Below are positions 1 to 9,769 of a DNA stretch of 18,438 nt, piece after piece. The DNA comes from Isohypsibius dastychi (lineage: Eukaryota > Tardigrada > Eutardigrada > Parachela > Isohypsibiidae). The first letter of the stretch is position 1. Each line of letters starts with the position of its first letter. Under the pieces are notes generated by a model. It was given only the letters and a program-made list of their open reading frames with translations, was not told the origin of the DNA and made no database searches. The position numbers were made by a program, and so were the translations under genes. The stretch covers positions 1 to 18,438 of the forward strand of contig JAQIWT010000543.1 of assembly GCA_034696485.1 (NCBI GenBank), written 5' to 3'.

Positions 1-762
1 TAATGCCGCAGTTATCCTGAAGCAAGGACTTGCTATCCTTGCTTTGGGGATGGGACCCGTTTCGGCAATGTGAAAGAGTTGCTAAAACCGTGCCAATCAG
101 AATTTTCGTTAGATCGATCGCTTTGACTATTGGTGAAAAGCAATCCAGTTACCTCTACCGACATATTCATCTTTGGATTCTAGCTTCTGAAGACTTTAGA
201 AATCTGTAAATGGAAAATTCAGGGTATTGCAGATGGGAAGACTGTTGTTATTGGCTGTTATCATAGAACCCGAATATTGCGAATTACCAGGGCAAATCAA
301 AAGAATGTCTTGGCAGAGAAGAGAAAACTGGTACAGTTTTCGAGACTTAATTATCGTAAAAAAACTGCCGAAATTTAGTTCAAGTCCGTATCTTGCCGGG
401 GATATTTGATGTAAGTTGCCCGCTCACAGCAGAAAAAAAATATTTCTTGGGCAATCTTGCCGAGCCATTTAATTGCCGACAAGTAAACTCGCACAGATAT
501 GCAAGAAATTGCTGACAATTTCATTTTGTTTCAATTTCACAATTTCAATTTCATTTTCATCTCGGCAGGTAAACCATATTATGACCTTAAAGGCAGCGTT
601 TGTCACTTGAACGAAATGAAAATTGAATGAAACTTTGCAGTTGAGTCGTTGCTACTCGCGGCCCGAAGGGGCGCGTACGTCTTGTCTCTCTTGATCTCAG
701 AAGCTCCCTCGAGATATTTCCGTACAGCTGAATCGAACATCAGTCGAGTCAGATAAGATCCG
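1..762. other. intergenic, no gene recognised
   Basis: No convincing coding exon or RNA gene was seen. The longest open frame (227-409, plus) has no recognisable motif. From about 360 to 600 the sequence carries scattered TTGCCG/CGGCA hexamers and runs of CAATTTCA, which look like remnants of an old dispersed repeat. This is an impression, not an alignment. Confidence 0.5.
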
Positions 763-974
763 TTAAGATACAGGAACAAAGGACCGTTCTGCTGCTTGCT
801 GCGCCAGTGGAGATATTTGGCGGATGCTTGAAGCGGGCATACAGATCTTTTGGTCGCTTCCAGCTAGATACTGCACGTTTTGTACCAAACTTGTGGACCG
901 GTGAACTGATCCTGTATACCTAAACCACGCATCCACGGAAGCCACAGTGGCCAACAAGATCCACTGCGACACCC

Positions 975-1930
975 ATGCCAACGCAGTCCAAACAGTACAC
1001 AGTGGTCCGTCCGATCCACACAGTCCACAACGGTCCACACTGTCCACCCAGCCCACAGTGGTCCAATCAGTCCACAGTGGTCCGCACAGTCCACAACGGT
1101 CCACACAGTCCACCCAGTCCACAAAGGTCCACCCAGTCCATCCAGTCCACAACGGTCCACAGCGATCCACACAGTCCACCCAGTCCACAGTGGTCCACAC
1201 AGTCCACAACGGTCCACAGTGGTCCACACAGTCAACAACGGTCCACACAGTCCACAACGGTCCACACAGTCCATAGTGGTCCACACTGTCCACCCAGTCC
1301 ACAGTGGTCCACACAGTCCACAACGGTCCGCACAGTCCACAACGGTCCACACAGTCCACAACGGTCCATCCAGTCCACAACGGTCCACAGCGATCCACAC
1401 AGTCCACACAGTCCACAACGGTCCACACAGTCCACAACGGTCCACACAGTCCACAGTGGTCCACACTGTCCACCCAGTCCCCAGTGGTCCACACAGTCCA
1501 CAACGGTCCACACAGTCCACAACGGTCCACACAGTCCACAACGGTCCACACAGTCCACAGTGGTCCGCACAGTCCACAACAGTCCACCCAGTCCACAGTG
1601 TTCCACAACGGTCCACACAGTCCACCCAGTCCACAGGCCCTGTGGACTGGGTGGACTGTGTGGGATCTGGGAACCATGTGGACTTGGTGGACCGCTGTGG
1701 ACTGTGTGGGATCTGTGTCCTCAGTTGAATGTGTACCACTGTGGACTGGGTGGACTGTGTGAACCGTGTGTACTGGGTGGACCGCTGTGGACTGTGTGGG
1801 ATATGTGTCCTCAGTGTACTGTGTGTACCACTGTGGACTGGGTGGACTGGGTGGACTGTGTGGACTGGGTGGACTGTGTGGACTGGGTGGACTGCTGTGG
1901 GCTGTGTAGACTCTGTTGAATCTCTATACC
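975..1930. repeat. strand-switching GTCCACA minisatellite
   Basis: The array is built from 9-10 bp units such as GTCCACACA, GTCCACAACG, GTCCACCCA and GTCCACAGTG. From 975 to 1637 the units read GTCCAC on the plus strand. From 1639 to 1930 they read GTGGAC, the reverse complement. A higher-order period is visible. In the right half the segments at 1691, 1711 and 1721 recur 90 bp later (1781, 1801, 1811). In the left half the segment at 1281 recurs at 1461, 180 bp later or twice 90. The units contain almost no stop codons, so long open frames appear on both strands (up to 357 codons). I treat these as repeat artefacts, not genes. Confidence 0.95.
1613..1663. repeat. 25-bp-arm palindrome at the array flip
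   Basis: Arms 1613-1637 and 1639-1663 are perfect reverse complements around a single C at 1638. The inner arms read CCACAGG and CCTGTGG. This is exactly where the minisatellite changes orientation, so it marks the inversion junction. It could extrude as a hairpin or cruciform. Confidence 0.95.
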
Positions 1931-1983
1931 ACATCAAAGACTTTGACGACCGCGTGGTCTCTATTCATTCCGTGGAACACTAT

Positions 1984-2690
1984 CTAGTTAAGCGGACACG
2001 AACATTCAAGCAGACAGTGTGGACTGGGTACCAACAGGCTTCCTCCACCAGTCCACAACTCTGGTACAAGACGTGAAGCTTCTGCTTCCAGCCGAATGAT
2101 GTAGCCGTGTCCGAACTGATCGGTCTTGGACTTCCGCAGTGTGAAGCTGACGGAATCGTCGTCGATGGTCACGTCGGCTAAGGATAAGGTATTGTTTGGG
2201 TCGAATGTTCTTGTGGACGAAGCGGTGAATTCTCCGACCCGAAGAGCCCAAAATAAGCAAAACCGAAAGATGCCCAGAACATGTTTTTGTCCTGTACGGG
2301 TAAATCGGATTTGGACAAATTGCTTTTGAGGAGACGCATCAAATCCAGGGTTATCGGCAAACGTTTGTCGGTGACTGGTCCACTCAGCCGTTTATAACCA
2401 GCTACGGCTCGTTCGATAGCTGGACATTGTACTGGATTCGGGAAATTCCGCTCGGCGTGGCAGTTAGCTATACCTGCGAGGTAAACCCTAACTGACGACA
2501 TCGATAACTTTTCTTGATGGAGCTGAGCAATGAAGCGGAGAATCTTCTTGCTGGAAGCTGGGAGGGGGTTGGCACCGGTATTTGGGCAAAACATCACGAA
2601 CTTGTTGACGCCTGCATTGTAGGAGCTCATTGTTGAAGTAGCAATGTGGTTGATTTGTAGCTGCTCCACAACTAAATCGAGAGGATCTAC
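1984..2690 (-). pseudogene. truncated tyrosine recombinase of DIRS-like element
   Basis: The N-terminal part (2690 down to about 2245) is a SAM-like core-binding domain with a TMSSYNAGVNKF segment and a region resembling the helices before the first catalytic arginine. A single-base frameshift at about 2241 falls at that arginine. The next frame carries RVGEFTA, then a beta region and SKTDQFGHGYIIRL, the typical SKTDQ box of DIRS recombinases. The HxxR and tyrosine boxes expected about 100 residues later are absent; the frame runs into WTGGGS and the minisatellite and stops at 1984. The frame is open upstream across the RNase H stop, so in an active element this ORF probably overlapped the previous one. 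It is not functional. Confidence 0.85.
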
Positions 2691-2713
2691 CGGTGAACCA
2701 TGTGACGAGTGCG

Positions 2714-4295
2714 TCAGTGAGTGGCTTCCAGCTCCTCCAAGATGAGCGGGAAAGGTGTAGGCAACAGGTCGGCAGTCGGTGCTAGAGAACGGAACCTTTT
2801 CATCTGAAAACGAGACAATGCATCGGCAATCACATTAGTACATCCACTGATGTGCTGAATTGAGATCTTAAAGTTCCCCGCTGCGGCTACTGAAACAATA
2901 CGGCGCATGATGTCAAGCACTCCAGGACTTTTGGATCGCAGACTCTGCCAAGCGTCTACTACGCCCATGTTGTCGCAATGGAACTTTATGCGTTTGTTCC
3001 GAAACTTGTGACTCCACACCATCGTGGCTAACAAGATCGGAATCATATCGAGAAACTCGATCGATGGTTTCCGCTGCATGATCCAATCAGACCAGCTCGA
3101 GTTAAACCACTGACCACGGAAGTAGGCACCTAATCCAAGCGATCCAGAAGCGTCCGTGTGTAACTCGAGCACATCGGGTGACGCCCAGTCCGGGTGGAGA
3201 AACGAGGCAGTCCCGTTCCACTTTGGCAAAAACTCCAACCACCAAGCGAGTCGACGTCTTTATGGAATTCCTGATCCAGGGTAATCGTTGACTTCTCGGC
3301 TGATAAATTTTGTTTAGAAAGCAACGTTATCATACGACGAATAAAAAGTCGGCTTGACGGGATGCACTTTGCTGCAAATTGTAGGGAGCCGATTATGCTT
3401 TGAAGCTCGTTTTTGCTACAGCTAGACTTCGACTTCCACATAATTTCCTCTTTTTTCCCTTCCGGCAGAGAGAGCGTTTGGTTGACAGAGTCCAAGCGGA
3501 TACCAAGGAAGACCAAACTTGTGACCGGACCTTCCGTTTTATTGGAAGCTAACGGTACACCCAGTTCGGGGCACAGTCTCATCATAGTTTGCAGGACGTT
3601 GGGGCATCGGTCGGTAGAAGGTTCGGCAACTATAAGAAAATCATCCAGGTACTTGAGGATACTTTCCATCCTGGCCAAATCTTTGAGGATCCAGATGATT
3701 GCATCAGAAAAGAGATTGAACAAGTAGGGGGCGGATCTGCATCCAAATGGCAGCACCACGTCGTGGTAATACTTTCCGTCGATCAGGAAACCCAGGAGGT
3801 TCCAATCTTGTGGACGCACGGGGATGAGTCGAAAAGCACTTTCTATACCCAACTTTGCCATAAGAGCCCCTTTGCCAAATCTGATGAGCATAGTGACGGC
3901 ATCATCCACTGTGCAGTAGTGTAGAGAGAAATCTTCACGGTTAATGTAGTCGTTAACGCTGTCATTTGTTGGACGGGAAAGATCCTTGATAATTCGGAAT
4001 CCACCGGATTTCTTCGGAACGACTGCTAGCGAGCTGACCACAAAATTAGGCAAAGGTGATGAACTGAAAGACGAAGAACATCAGCATGAACGACAGCGCT
4101 GAAAAAATTCGGAACATTTCGAGGTCGTTGTGGGCCGCGAAAACCAATATCGGCGCCTTGGGTCAAAATATTAACAATAGTAGAAACGAAAACGCGATCC
4201 GGGTGGATTTCCAGGTAGCGACGAAACGCATCCGGTCGAAGAGGTGTGTTGAGCGATTTAGTAATCACGAAGGGCTCCGCGGATAGCGGCTTCAT
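2714..4295 (-). pseudogene. broken RT-RNase H polyprotein of DIRS-like element
   Basis: A plausible start ATG at 4293-4295 overlaps the end of gag in another frame. The first segment carries TPLRPDAFRRYL and GADIGFRGP, the usual pre-RT block of DIRS elements. A frameshift near 4050, with perhaps a short deletion, precedes LPNFVVSSLAVVPKK, the start of the polymerase core. Motif A reads KLGIESAF where the family has K-L-D, so the first catalytic aspartate is glycine (codon 3847-3849). Motif C, YLDD, is intact. A second frameshift near 3245 leads into WLEFLPKWNG and a DIRS-type RNase H whose acidic residues are all present (HTDAS, IEFLDM, HCDN, IADALSR). It ends at a TGA at 2714. An active polymerase is not expected. 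Confidence 0.9.
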
Positions 4296-5517
4296 CGTGA
4301 TTACCTTGGGCTGGATGATCGGCACGGCGTACATGGCAGATATGTTGTCGGCGATTGGGGCAGGGAGTTGCACGACAGAAACCTCGGTTGAATTGGCGAC
4401 AGATTTCTCCGTCTGCGGCGGTCCTCCCGAGAAACAACTGCTGCGATGTGTTCCGGTTAGGACAAAGCCGGCCTCGATGACCAGGAAGGCCGCACTTGTT
4501 GCATCGCATTCTATCCGATGGGTCTCGAGGTTGTTGCGGTTGAGTGTGGGGCTGTCTATGGATTGCTGGGGTGATCTGGATTTCCGTTGGTTGCTGAACT
4601 GGCGCAACGGTCTGACTACAGGTCACTTCGTTATACGCGTCTTCACACCGTCTGGTCCAAATGCTGAGATCATCGCTGTTGTCTGCGGCGAGCATGCGGT
4701 GATGTTCATCATACGACAACCATTGATGAATCGAGAAATGACGCTTTGGTTCAGCGAGTTGGGCAATGATGTCCAGATATTTGGCCAGCGGAACTGCCTA
4801 GTCGGGATTCACTCTCACCCGGTAGGCTAGGAATATGGAGTATGCCCTTGCCCATTCCGGAAAAGATTTGATAGACGCCTTCCCTCCTGTAGCGCGGAGC
4901 ACTGGGGTTCCTTGTTCGATGAGCAGCTGCTGACCTTTCTTGGACGAAAGTGTCGGAGCGCGGTTTTCCGGTAGTAGATCATTGAGGTCAACAAACGAAC
5001 GGACGTCGAGGAGCTGCTTGCGGATCTCTGCTGGGACTGATGGCAAACCGTGTACGTTGACGTTGGAGTGCGATTGCCAAGTCGCGGAGGAGCTTCCAAC
5101 CGCAGCCCCCGGAGGGTTTGGTTTAGCACCTAAGCGAGCAAGAGCCGAGCAGCGGAGACCTTCATCATTGATAATGATTGTTTCATTACCTGCCAAACTG
5201 GTGACGAAATTGGACGCCGGCGAGAGTTCCCTGTGGCTACCATCCTTCCGCTGGGTAATGATTTGGCGATCAACATCCATGTTGTTCAACCTGGCTTGAA
5301 GCTCATTCACAGTCTGAATCATTTCAGCCATTGTAGGATCTTTTGACTGCGAGTTCCTGGAAACTCCGGCCAAAAAGCCCGGGGTGACGACAACCTCGGG
5401 GTTTAGCTTCCCTTTGGGCTGACGACCAGATTTCCTCGTCGTTAAAGCTGCCAGAGGTGTTTTCTGGGGTCTTCCTTTTCCGGCGTTGGCTGATTTTTTA
5501 GCTGGCGTTTTCGGCAT
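4258..5517 (-). pseudogene. gag-like protein with CCHC knuckle, amber stop
   Basis: The first ATG in frame is at 5515-5517; the frame is open a little further upstream but only from a TTG. The N-terminus is basic and lysine-rich (KTPAKKSANAGKG), followed by a short helical stretch (TMAEMIQTVNELQARLNNM) that could oligomerise. An in-frame TAG at 4798-4800 interrupts the ORF after YRVRVNPD. The same frame continues without a shift through a conserved FSIHQWLSYDE segment to a CX2CX4HX4C zinc knuckle (CNKCGLPGHRGRLC). After it comes CRQFNRGFCRATPCPNRRQH, the cysteine-rich module common in DIRS gag proteins. It ends at 4258. The role would be packaging of element RNA. The stop could be read through, but given the other lesions decay is more likely. 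Confidence 0.8.
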
Positions 5518-6054
5518 TTCTTGAATGTTTGGGGATGTTGTTGGATGGGACAAAGGATTTGCCAGGAATAAGATGTAAACAGGTGTGCTCGAAATGTGTC
5601 ACTAAGCTAGCGGACAATAGGGCTAATTTGGATTCTGGGTATCCTTGACCGTCTGACAATTGAAATCAAGACAAATAGTCTGATTAAATCGAATAAAACA
5701 GCTGAAGGGCTTGCTTGCCGGAGCGCAGCAACTTCTTCGACACGAGCAAAAGTGAGGCTGAGCAAGTTGATCAAATTCTTCGAACAGGCGAGCAGGCGAG
5801 CAGGCGACCAGGCGAGTAGGAGATCCAGCTTGCTCCAGGCGATGAAGGGTTGTCCGATTTGCGGCGAATCCCGTCGCAAGCTGCCCTTGACAGTCTCACC
5901 TTGCTCGTCACTCATAAACCTCATTCAATCAATATTAACATATAATAAAATACAAATAAAAGAGTTCAAAATCAAAGCAAAACAACCAGGTGATTCATGG
6001 ACACGCGTCCTACAATTGTCTGTGTCTTGAAATTTTTCACCGGAATATGCATTC
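5518..6054. other. gag upstream region and spacer
   Basis: No gene is recognised. The segment next to gag (5518 to about 5930) may be the untranslated leader or terminal repeat of the DIRS-like element, but no terminal repeat was found to prove it. From about 5940 to 5980 the sequence is AT-rich. The monooxygenase stop lies at 6055, so 5940-6054 probably holds its 3' untranslated region. Confidence 0.45.
5781..5820. repeat. short tandem repeat, GAGCAGGC unit
   Basis: There are about four and a half copies of an 8 bp unit (GAACAGGC, GAGCAGGC twice, GACCAGGC, GAGTAGGA). It sits upstream of the gag frame of the DIRS-like element. Confidence 0.85.
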
Positions 6055-8707
6055 TTAAATTAACAAAGTTAAGCCACAAATAAGAACCAAAACGTGGACC
6101 ACACTGTTTTTGTTAGTTGCACCGGTTGAATCATGAATAAGAGGTGTGGTAATTGACCCTGGAGTAGTCGATACGGTAACCCCTGTTTGCGACGCTGTTG
6201 TCTTCATGGTAAGCAGAGGTTGTGTTGGCGCAGGGGCTTGAGTAGTTTCTTCAGCACACAAATCTGGCTCAACTAAAGGGACATAGCTTGAAATCCTTGG
6301 GATCGACATCCTCGCTGTTGGATCCTTGAAATCCAACAAGTGATTGACCCACACACTGGAGATATTTCAGAGAATTCATACTATCATATCGACCCCGAAG
6401 CAGTTAACAGTTTGTGGTCCACTCTTTATGTAATTATGCAGGCGAGTGCGATTGGCCTCCGACCAATCGAATTTATCAATGAGTGCGTACATCTCAGATG
6501 ACCGAGCTACAAAATATACCAAAATTTCACTGTCTGGTTTGTTGGAATTGTATTCAGATCTCACGATCAGCATCACCGACTCCATTCCAACCATACTCAC
6601 GGGCCAGCTCTCGCGATCGAGTTGAACTCAAGCAACTAACGAAATTTTGAGCCGGGTAATAGTAACCGAAGACAAGACACATTTCCTCTACAAATGACTG
6701 GTAGAGGCGAAGGAAAGCTGAACCGAATTTCACCCTCACCTCGTGTGGACTCTCCACCCTGGCAAAAAAGAGTTCAAGTTCACACACTCTGTCGAGAAAG
6801 ATGAGACTCACATATGTCATCACAGTTCTGCGTGTGGGCTCTACGCTTGAGAAAACACAGTCAGTGATGACGGTATCTCCCTATGGGACCAATCCTTGTT
6901 GAAAATCCCGTAAAACAACCAACTGAAAAATGAAGCATACGGGGAGCAGAACTTTTGGTTTCTTGAAGGATTTGAGCTGCTGATAATTGAAGTCATAGTT
7001 CTCATCTTTTATGAACCGATCAATCTCCGTTCCGTTCCTGATTTGATGGGCGATAACCTTGACACCTGCAGCCGAAATGTCACAGTCTATCGGAATCCTA
7101 GGAAGTACTGAAAATACTACCAAGTAAGTGCGTGTGGGGACCCATCATGACAATATTGACTCCATCCTTCGGTAGTTTCTAAAGACAGATGATGTTCATA
7201 TTTCGATAGCAAATTACTCGGAAAGAGAAGATACTTTAGTAAAACATTCAGTGGAGCATTCAGTGCTGATCATCCAGGAGTCTTGAAGTGGAGGAATAGC
7301 GACGGTCCCTGAAACGAGAACAATTCATCTTTTTTCGAACCTGGGTGAACCATTTGTTTTGGGCGCGTACAGTCAAAGCCCCCGCTTCCAAATCGAATCG
7401 ATCCGGCATTGTGTTCTCTGGGTTGGTCGATAAAAAACACTTCCAAGCCAGACTTGTCTACTCTTCCAACTTCAGCTTGAGGATTATCATAGTGCATCTG
7501 CATCATCATATAGCCACCCTGAGCAACTGCGGTTTTGACAGAGTATGCGACATTGTCCGGGAAGTAGATGGCGCCACCTCCTTTCGCCCAGACACCAAAC
7601 ATATTCTGGCAATACTTTTCAACCCCTTCAGTATCACGGTCACAGTCAAATGATCGATTTTTCGGAAATGTGGCGGTAATTGTTGGAAGGCAGATGTAAA
7701 GCAACAAGTGGTGTACCACATCCTCATTTTCGCCGTGAATAATGGGGGAGTACTGTAACGGAAAGATCAGACAAGATTTAGTTTTAAGGAAGGGACCAAT
7801 AACTTGCTCCAATCATGTGGAGATTTTCAAGATTGTCAAGCTCCTGGAACTTCATGACCTCGCACCAATATGTTGTTTCCACAGGTGGTATCACGTGCTG
7901 AAAATCAACTCACTTTTCAATTTGAACAATCCGATAAAAGCACGTTCACAACCTCAGTCATCAGGAAGTTCATGGTTATTAGCTTCTCTCCCGGGATGGG
8001 GTTCTGATCACTGTCATCAAATAGAAACAGACTCTTCAATACTTTTGATGAAGGCACATGCTTGATTAGTCCGAAACCGCTGCCAGTTTGGATCGGTTTT
8101 GTGGGGTTTGATGCGTAGATCAACCGGACGGTTTCATTCTGTGAACAAGAAACGGTACGAGAAGAAACACGAATGAATCTGAGTACGTTTTCAGAATCGA
8201 GGGTTTGTGAAATGCTCCTCTGCTTACATTTAATATCATGTCATGGGGATCACATGTCACAAGCTTTCGTGAAAACCGAAAAAGTTGCTGACTATCCTCA
8301 AATTTTGTTCCAAGCAGCGTATAATCTTGATGTTTATCCAAGAAAGGCTCCTGCTGTCCGGTTGCAAAACGATCCTGCAGAAATCAAATAGTGAAAACCA
8401 AAGATTGTTTTTCGGCTTTGAAACTCACTTCAAGATGGGGAACGCCTTCTTCATCAATCCACCCAACAACAATATCGGCACCCTTCATCCCACCAGTTGG
8501 GGTAAAACCCAAGCCAAACCAACCCATTTGACCATTGGTTGTTGGCACTCGTATCTGGAACTCCACTTGCTCATCACCAAAAGCTCTCCATTCTAAAAGG
8601 ACGCCCTCTTTGTTCAAGATTGCTTGTCGTTCGTAAACTTGTTCTGGGAGATCAGCATCGCTAAGAGCGATGCCTGACAGGAGAAATACGAAAATAATTC
8701 CAACCAT
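6055..8707 (-). CDS. DBH/MOXD1-like copper monooxygenase, 13 exons
   Basis: Predicted exons are 8429-8707, 8228-8374, 7953-8138, 7808-7897, 7371-7752, 7235-7308, 7121-7178, 6941-7065, 6812-6880, 6740-6758, 6601-6687, 6382-6533 and 6055-6324. They join in frame to 645 residues, close to the family's usual length of about 610. Domains in order: signal peptide (1-18); DOMON domain (about 25-150); type II copper ascorbate-dependent monooxygenase N domain with VHH (H248, H249) and MQMHYDNP (H321) for CuA; C domain with paired cysteines ECSTEC, PHTHLLG (H401, H403) and GGESTREEMC (M479) for CuB. GG-STR--EMC resembles MOXD1 more than dopamine beta-hydroxylase. The tail is Ser/Thr-rich and ends in a hydrophobic segment (about 630-645) with no cytoplasmic residues, suggesting a GPI anchor. 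The enzyme would hydroxylate a small substrate in the secretory pathway or at the cell surface; the substrate is unknown. Exon 10 is only 19 nt. The intron at 7753-7807 appears to use a GC donor (GCAAGT). Confidence 0.9.
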
Positions 8708-8819
8708 TATGGGCTCACGTTAGAGAATGCTCAACTTAGAATACTTTGAAGTGCGTTTAAAGCGGCTTAAATGATGAGCGATTATGAGTCAAATCGGTTT
8801 GCCTTGCTCAAGGTGGTAA

Positions 8820-9243
8820 TCAGAATAGGATGTTCAAACAACCATAATTGTTTGGTTTACACGATACAATGCGCTGATAAACCATCAATTGATCATGTTT
8901 GTAGGACAATTTCATCCGTTGGTGATGGGCTCTTTGTCTGTAGTACATACGACATGGAATGATCACCTCATCGTTGTATTGAAGGTCCAATTGCAAACTT
9001 CGTCTGCCATTCACGGCAAACAGGACGTTAGGAGTGCTTGCAGACTCCCAATAAAAGTTCTTCGCATCTTCATTTCGTTTTGTTTCTCATGTACGGAGGT
9101 AACTATGGAAGTGCGATGAGGTTGAACACCTTCGGGCGAGGAGACAGGCGTAATTCATCGATGTGGGCCATCACACCAGCAAAAGCAGTTTCTTGGATGG
9201 ACAGAGCGTCCAACACGGGGGATACAAAAAAAATAAATGCCAT
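8820..9243 (-). CDS. candidate small secreted protein
   Basis: This is a weak two-exon model. An ATG at 9241-9243 begins MAFIFFVSPVLDALS, a plausible short signal peptide, followed by about 28 residues ending LSPRPK. A downstream frame (from about 9014, stop at 8820) has QLDLQYNDEVIIPCRMYY and ends SCKPNNYGCLNILF, with three cysteines. The intron between them is uncertain because several splice pairs are possible. The downstream part contains NGRRS; a GRR could be an amidation and cleavage site, which would fit a peptide precursor, but the resemblance is slight. The gene lies just upstream of the monooxygenase on the same strand. I do not recognise a family. Confidence 0.25.
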
Positions 9244-9309
9244 AAGTGTGAGGTACCATCTCAGATTGCCTTGAGCAGTCACCGTGCCACTCGGGCTGAT
9301 TGCTCGCAC

Positions 9310-9769
9310 TTCCTTACTGTTTGAAATTTCGTTCCAACATGATCTCCCAAGTTGACTGAATTCTCATTTTATATCTGTACAGTACGTGCTATTCGCTATT
9401 TATTTCTTCTCGCATCTAGTCATATTACACAGGTTAAGCAGGCCTGTTTCAAACCTGAACCTGGACCAAACCAAGAGTGGAACCAAAAATTCATGGTTGG
9501 AGATTTGGTTTGGTTAAGTGCGAAGAAAGAGGTTGAGCATCTGAACCAAACCAAAAAAGCAACAAAAATGTTTCCACTTTACGGTCAAAAATGAGCCATG
9601 AAGAGAATGAGAAACACGCACCAATGTTAACATCTTGCACCAATTTTCGAATAACTCTTTCAGAGCACCCTCCGATACATGCAAATCGCCGCGAAAATAA
9701 AATTTTGATTTTCTGAACAATGAATATGTAGTGAATGATATATGAGTTATGTCAGATTCGACAAGCTTC
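9310..9769. other. intergenic, no gene recognised
   Basis: A plus-strand frame at 9352-9594 contains FMVGDLVWLSAK, which superficially resembles the C-terminal fold of retroviral-type integrases. No other integrase motif is present and the frame is short, so I do not call a gene. Inside it, ACCAAACC (from about 9465) and GGTTTGGT (about 9507) form a small inverted pair. The GPCR 3' end lies at 9770. Confidence 0.4.

Larger units (their letters stand above)
874..2075. repeat. inverted flanks around the minisatellite
   Basis: The sequence at 874-920 matches the reverse complement of 2027-2075. About 26 of the first 29 positions agree by hand, including 13 of 14 bases of CACGTYTTGTACCA that are not minisatellite sequence; similarity then fades. 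The right copy lies inside the recombinase reading frame of the DIRS-like element. The left copy read on the plus strand gives RFVPNLWTG, against RLVPELWTG in the recombinase. The whole 874-2075 block is therefore a large imperfect foldback with homologous outer ends. Confidence 0.65.
1984..5517 (-). mobile_element. degenerate DIRS/PAT-like retrotransposon
   Basis: Reading on the minus strand, the modules run gag with zinc knuckle, reverse transcriptase, RNase H, then tyrosine recombinase. This combination is diagnostic of DIRS-order retrotransposons, which integrate with a tyrosine recombinase rather than a DDE integrase and which include the PAT elements of nematodes. The copy is dead by several independent lesions: an in-frame stop in gag (4798-4800), frameshifts near 4050, 3245 and 2241, replacement of the motif A aspartate at 3847-3849, and loss of the recombinase C-terminus where the minisatellite begins. 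I could not identify terminal or split direct repeats, so both outer limits are approximate. Confidence 0.9.

Noticed and set aside
763-1937. Long open frames on both strands (up to 357 codons) in the 763-1937 region, rich in VWTVVDC or STQSTTVH
   Set aside because: They are translations of the stop-poor minisatellite. Several overlapping frames are equally open and none has a start context, splice signal or domain.
3413-3924. Plus-strand frames over the RT region
   Set aside because: They are antisense shadows of the reverse transcriptase and carry no motif.
4798-4800. Programmed readthrough of the gag TAG
   Set aside because: The frame does stay open afterwards, but the same element has many other inactivating changes, so decay is the simpler reading.
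9444-9459. 16-mer CTGTTTCAAACCTGAA shared with 17146-17161
   Set aside because: An exact 16 bp match in this window is mildly unexpected, but flanking similarity ends at once. It may mark a dispersed repeat; the evidence is too thin to annotate.
9352-9594. Integrase-like FMVGDLVWLSAK
   Set aside because: Only one short motif-like string, no other integrase or LTR sequence around it, and the segment contains a small inverted repeat of its own.
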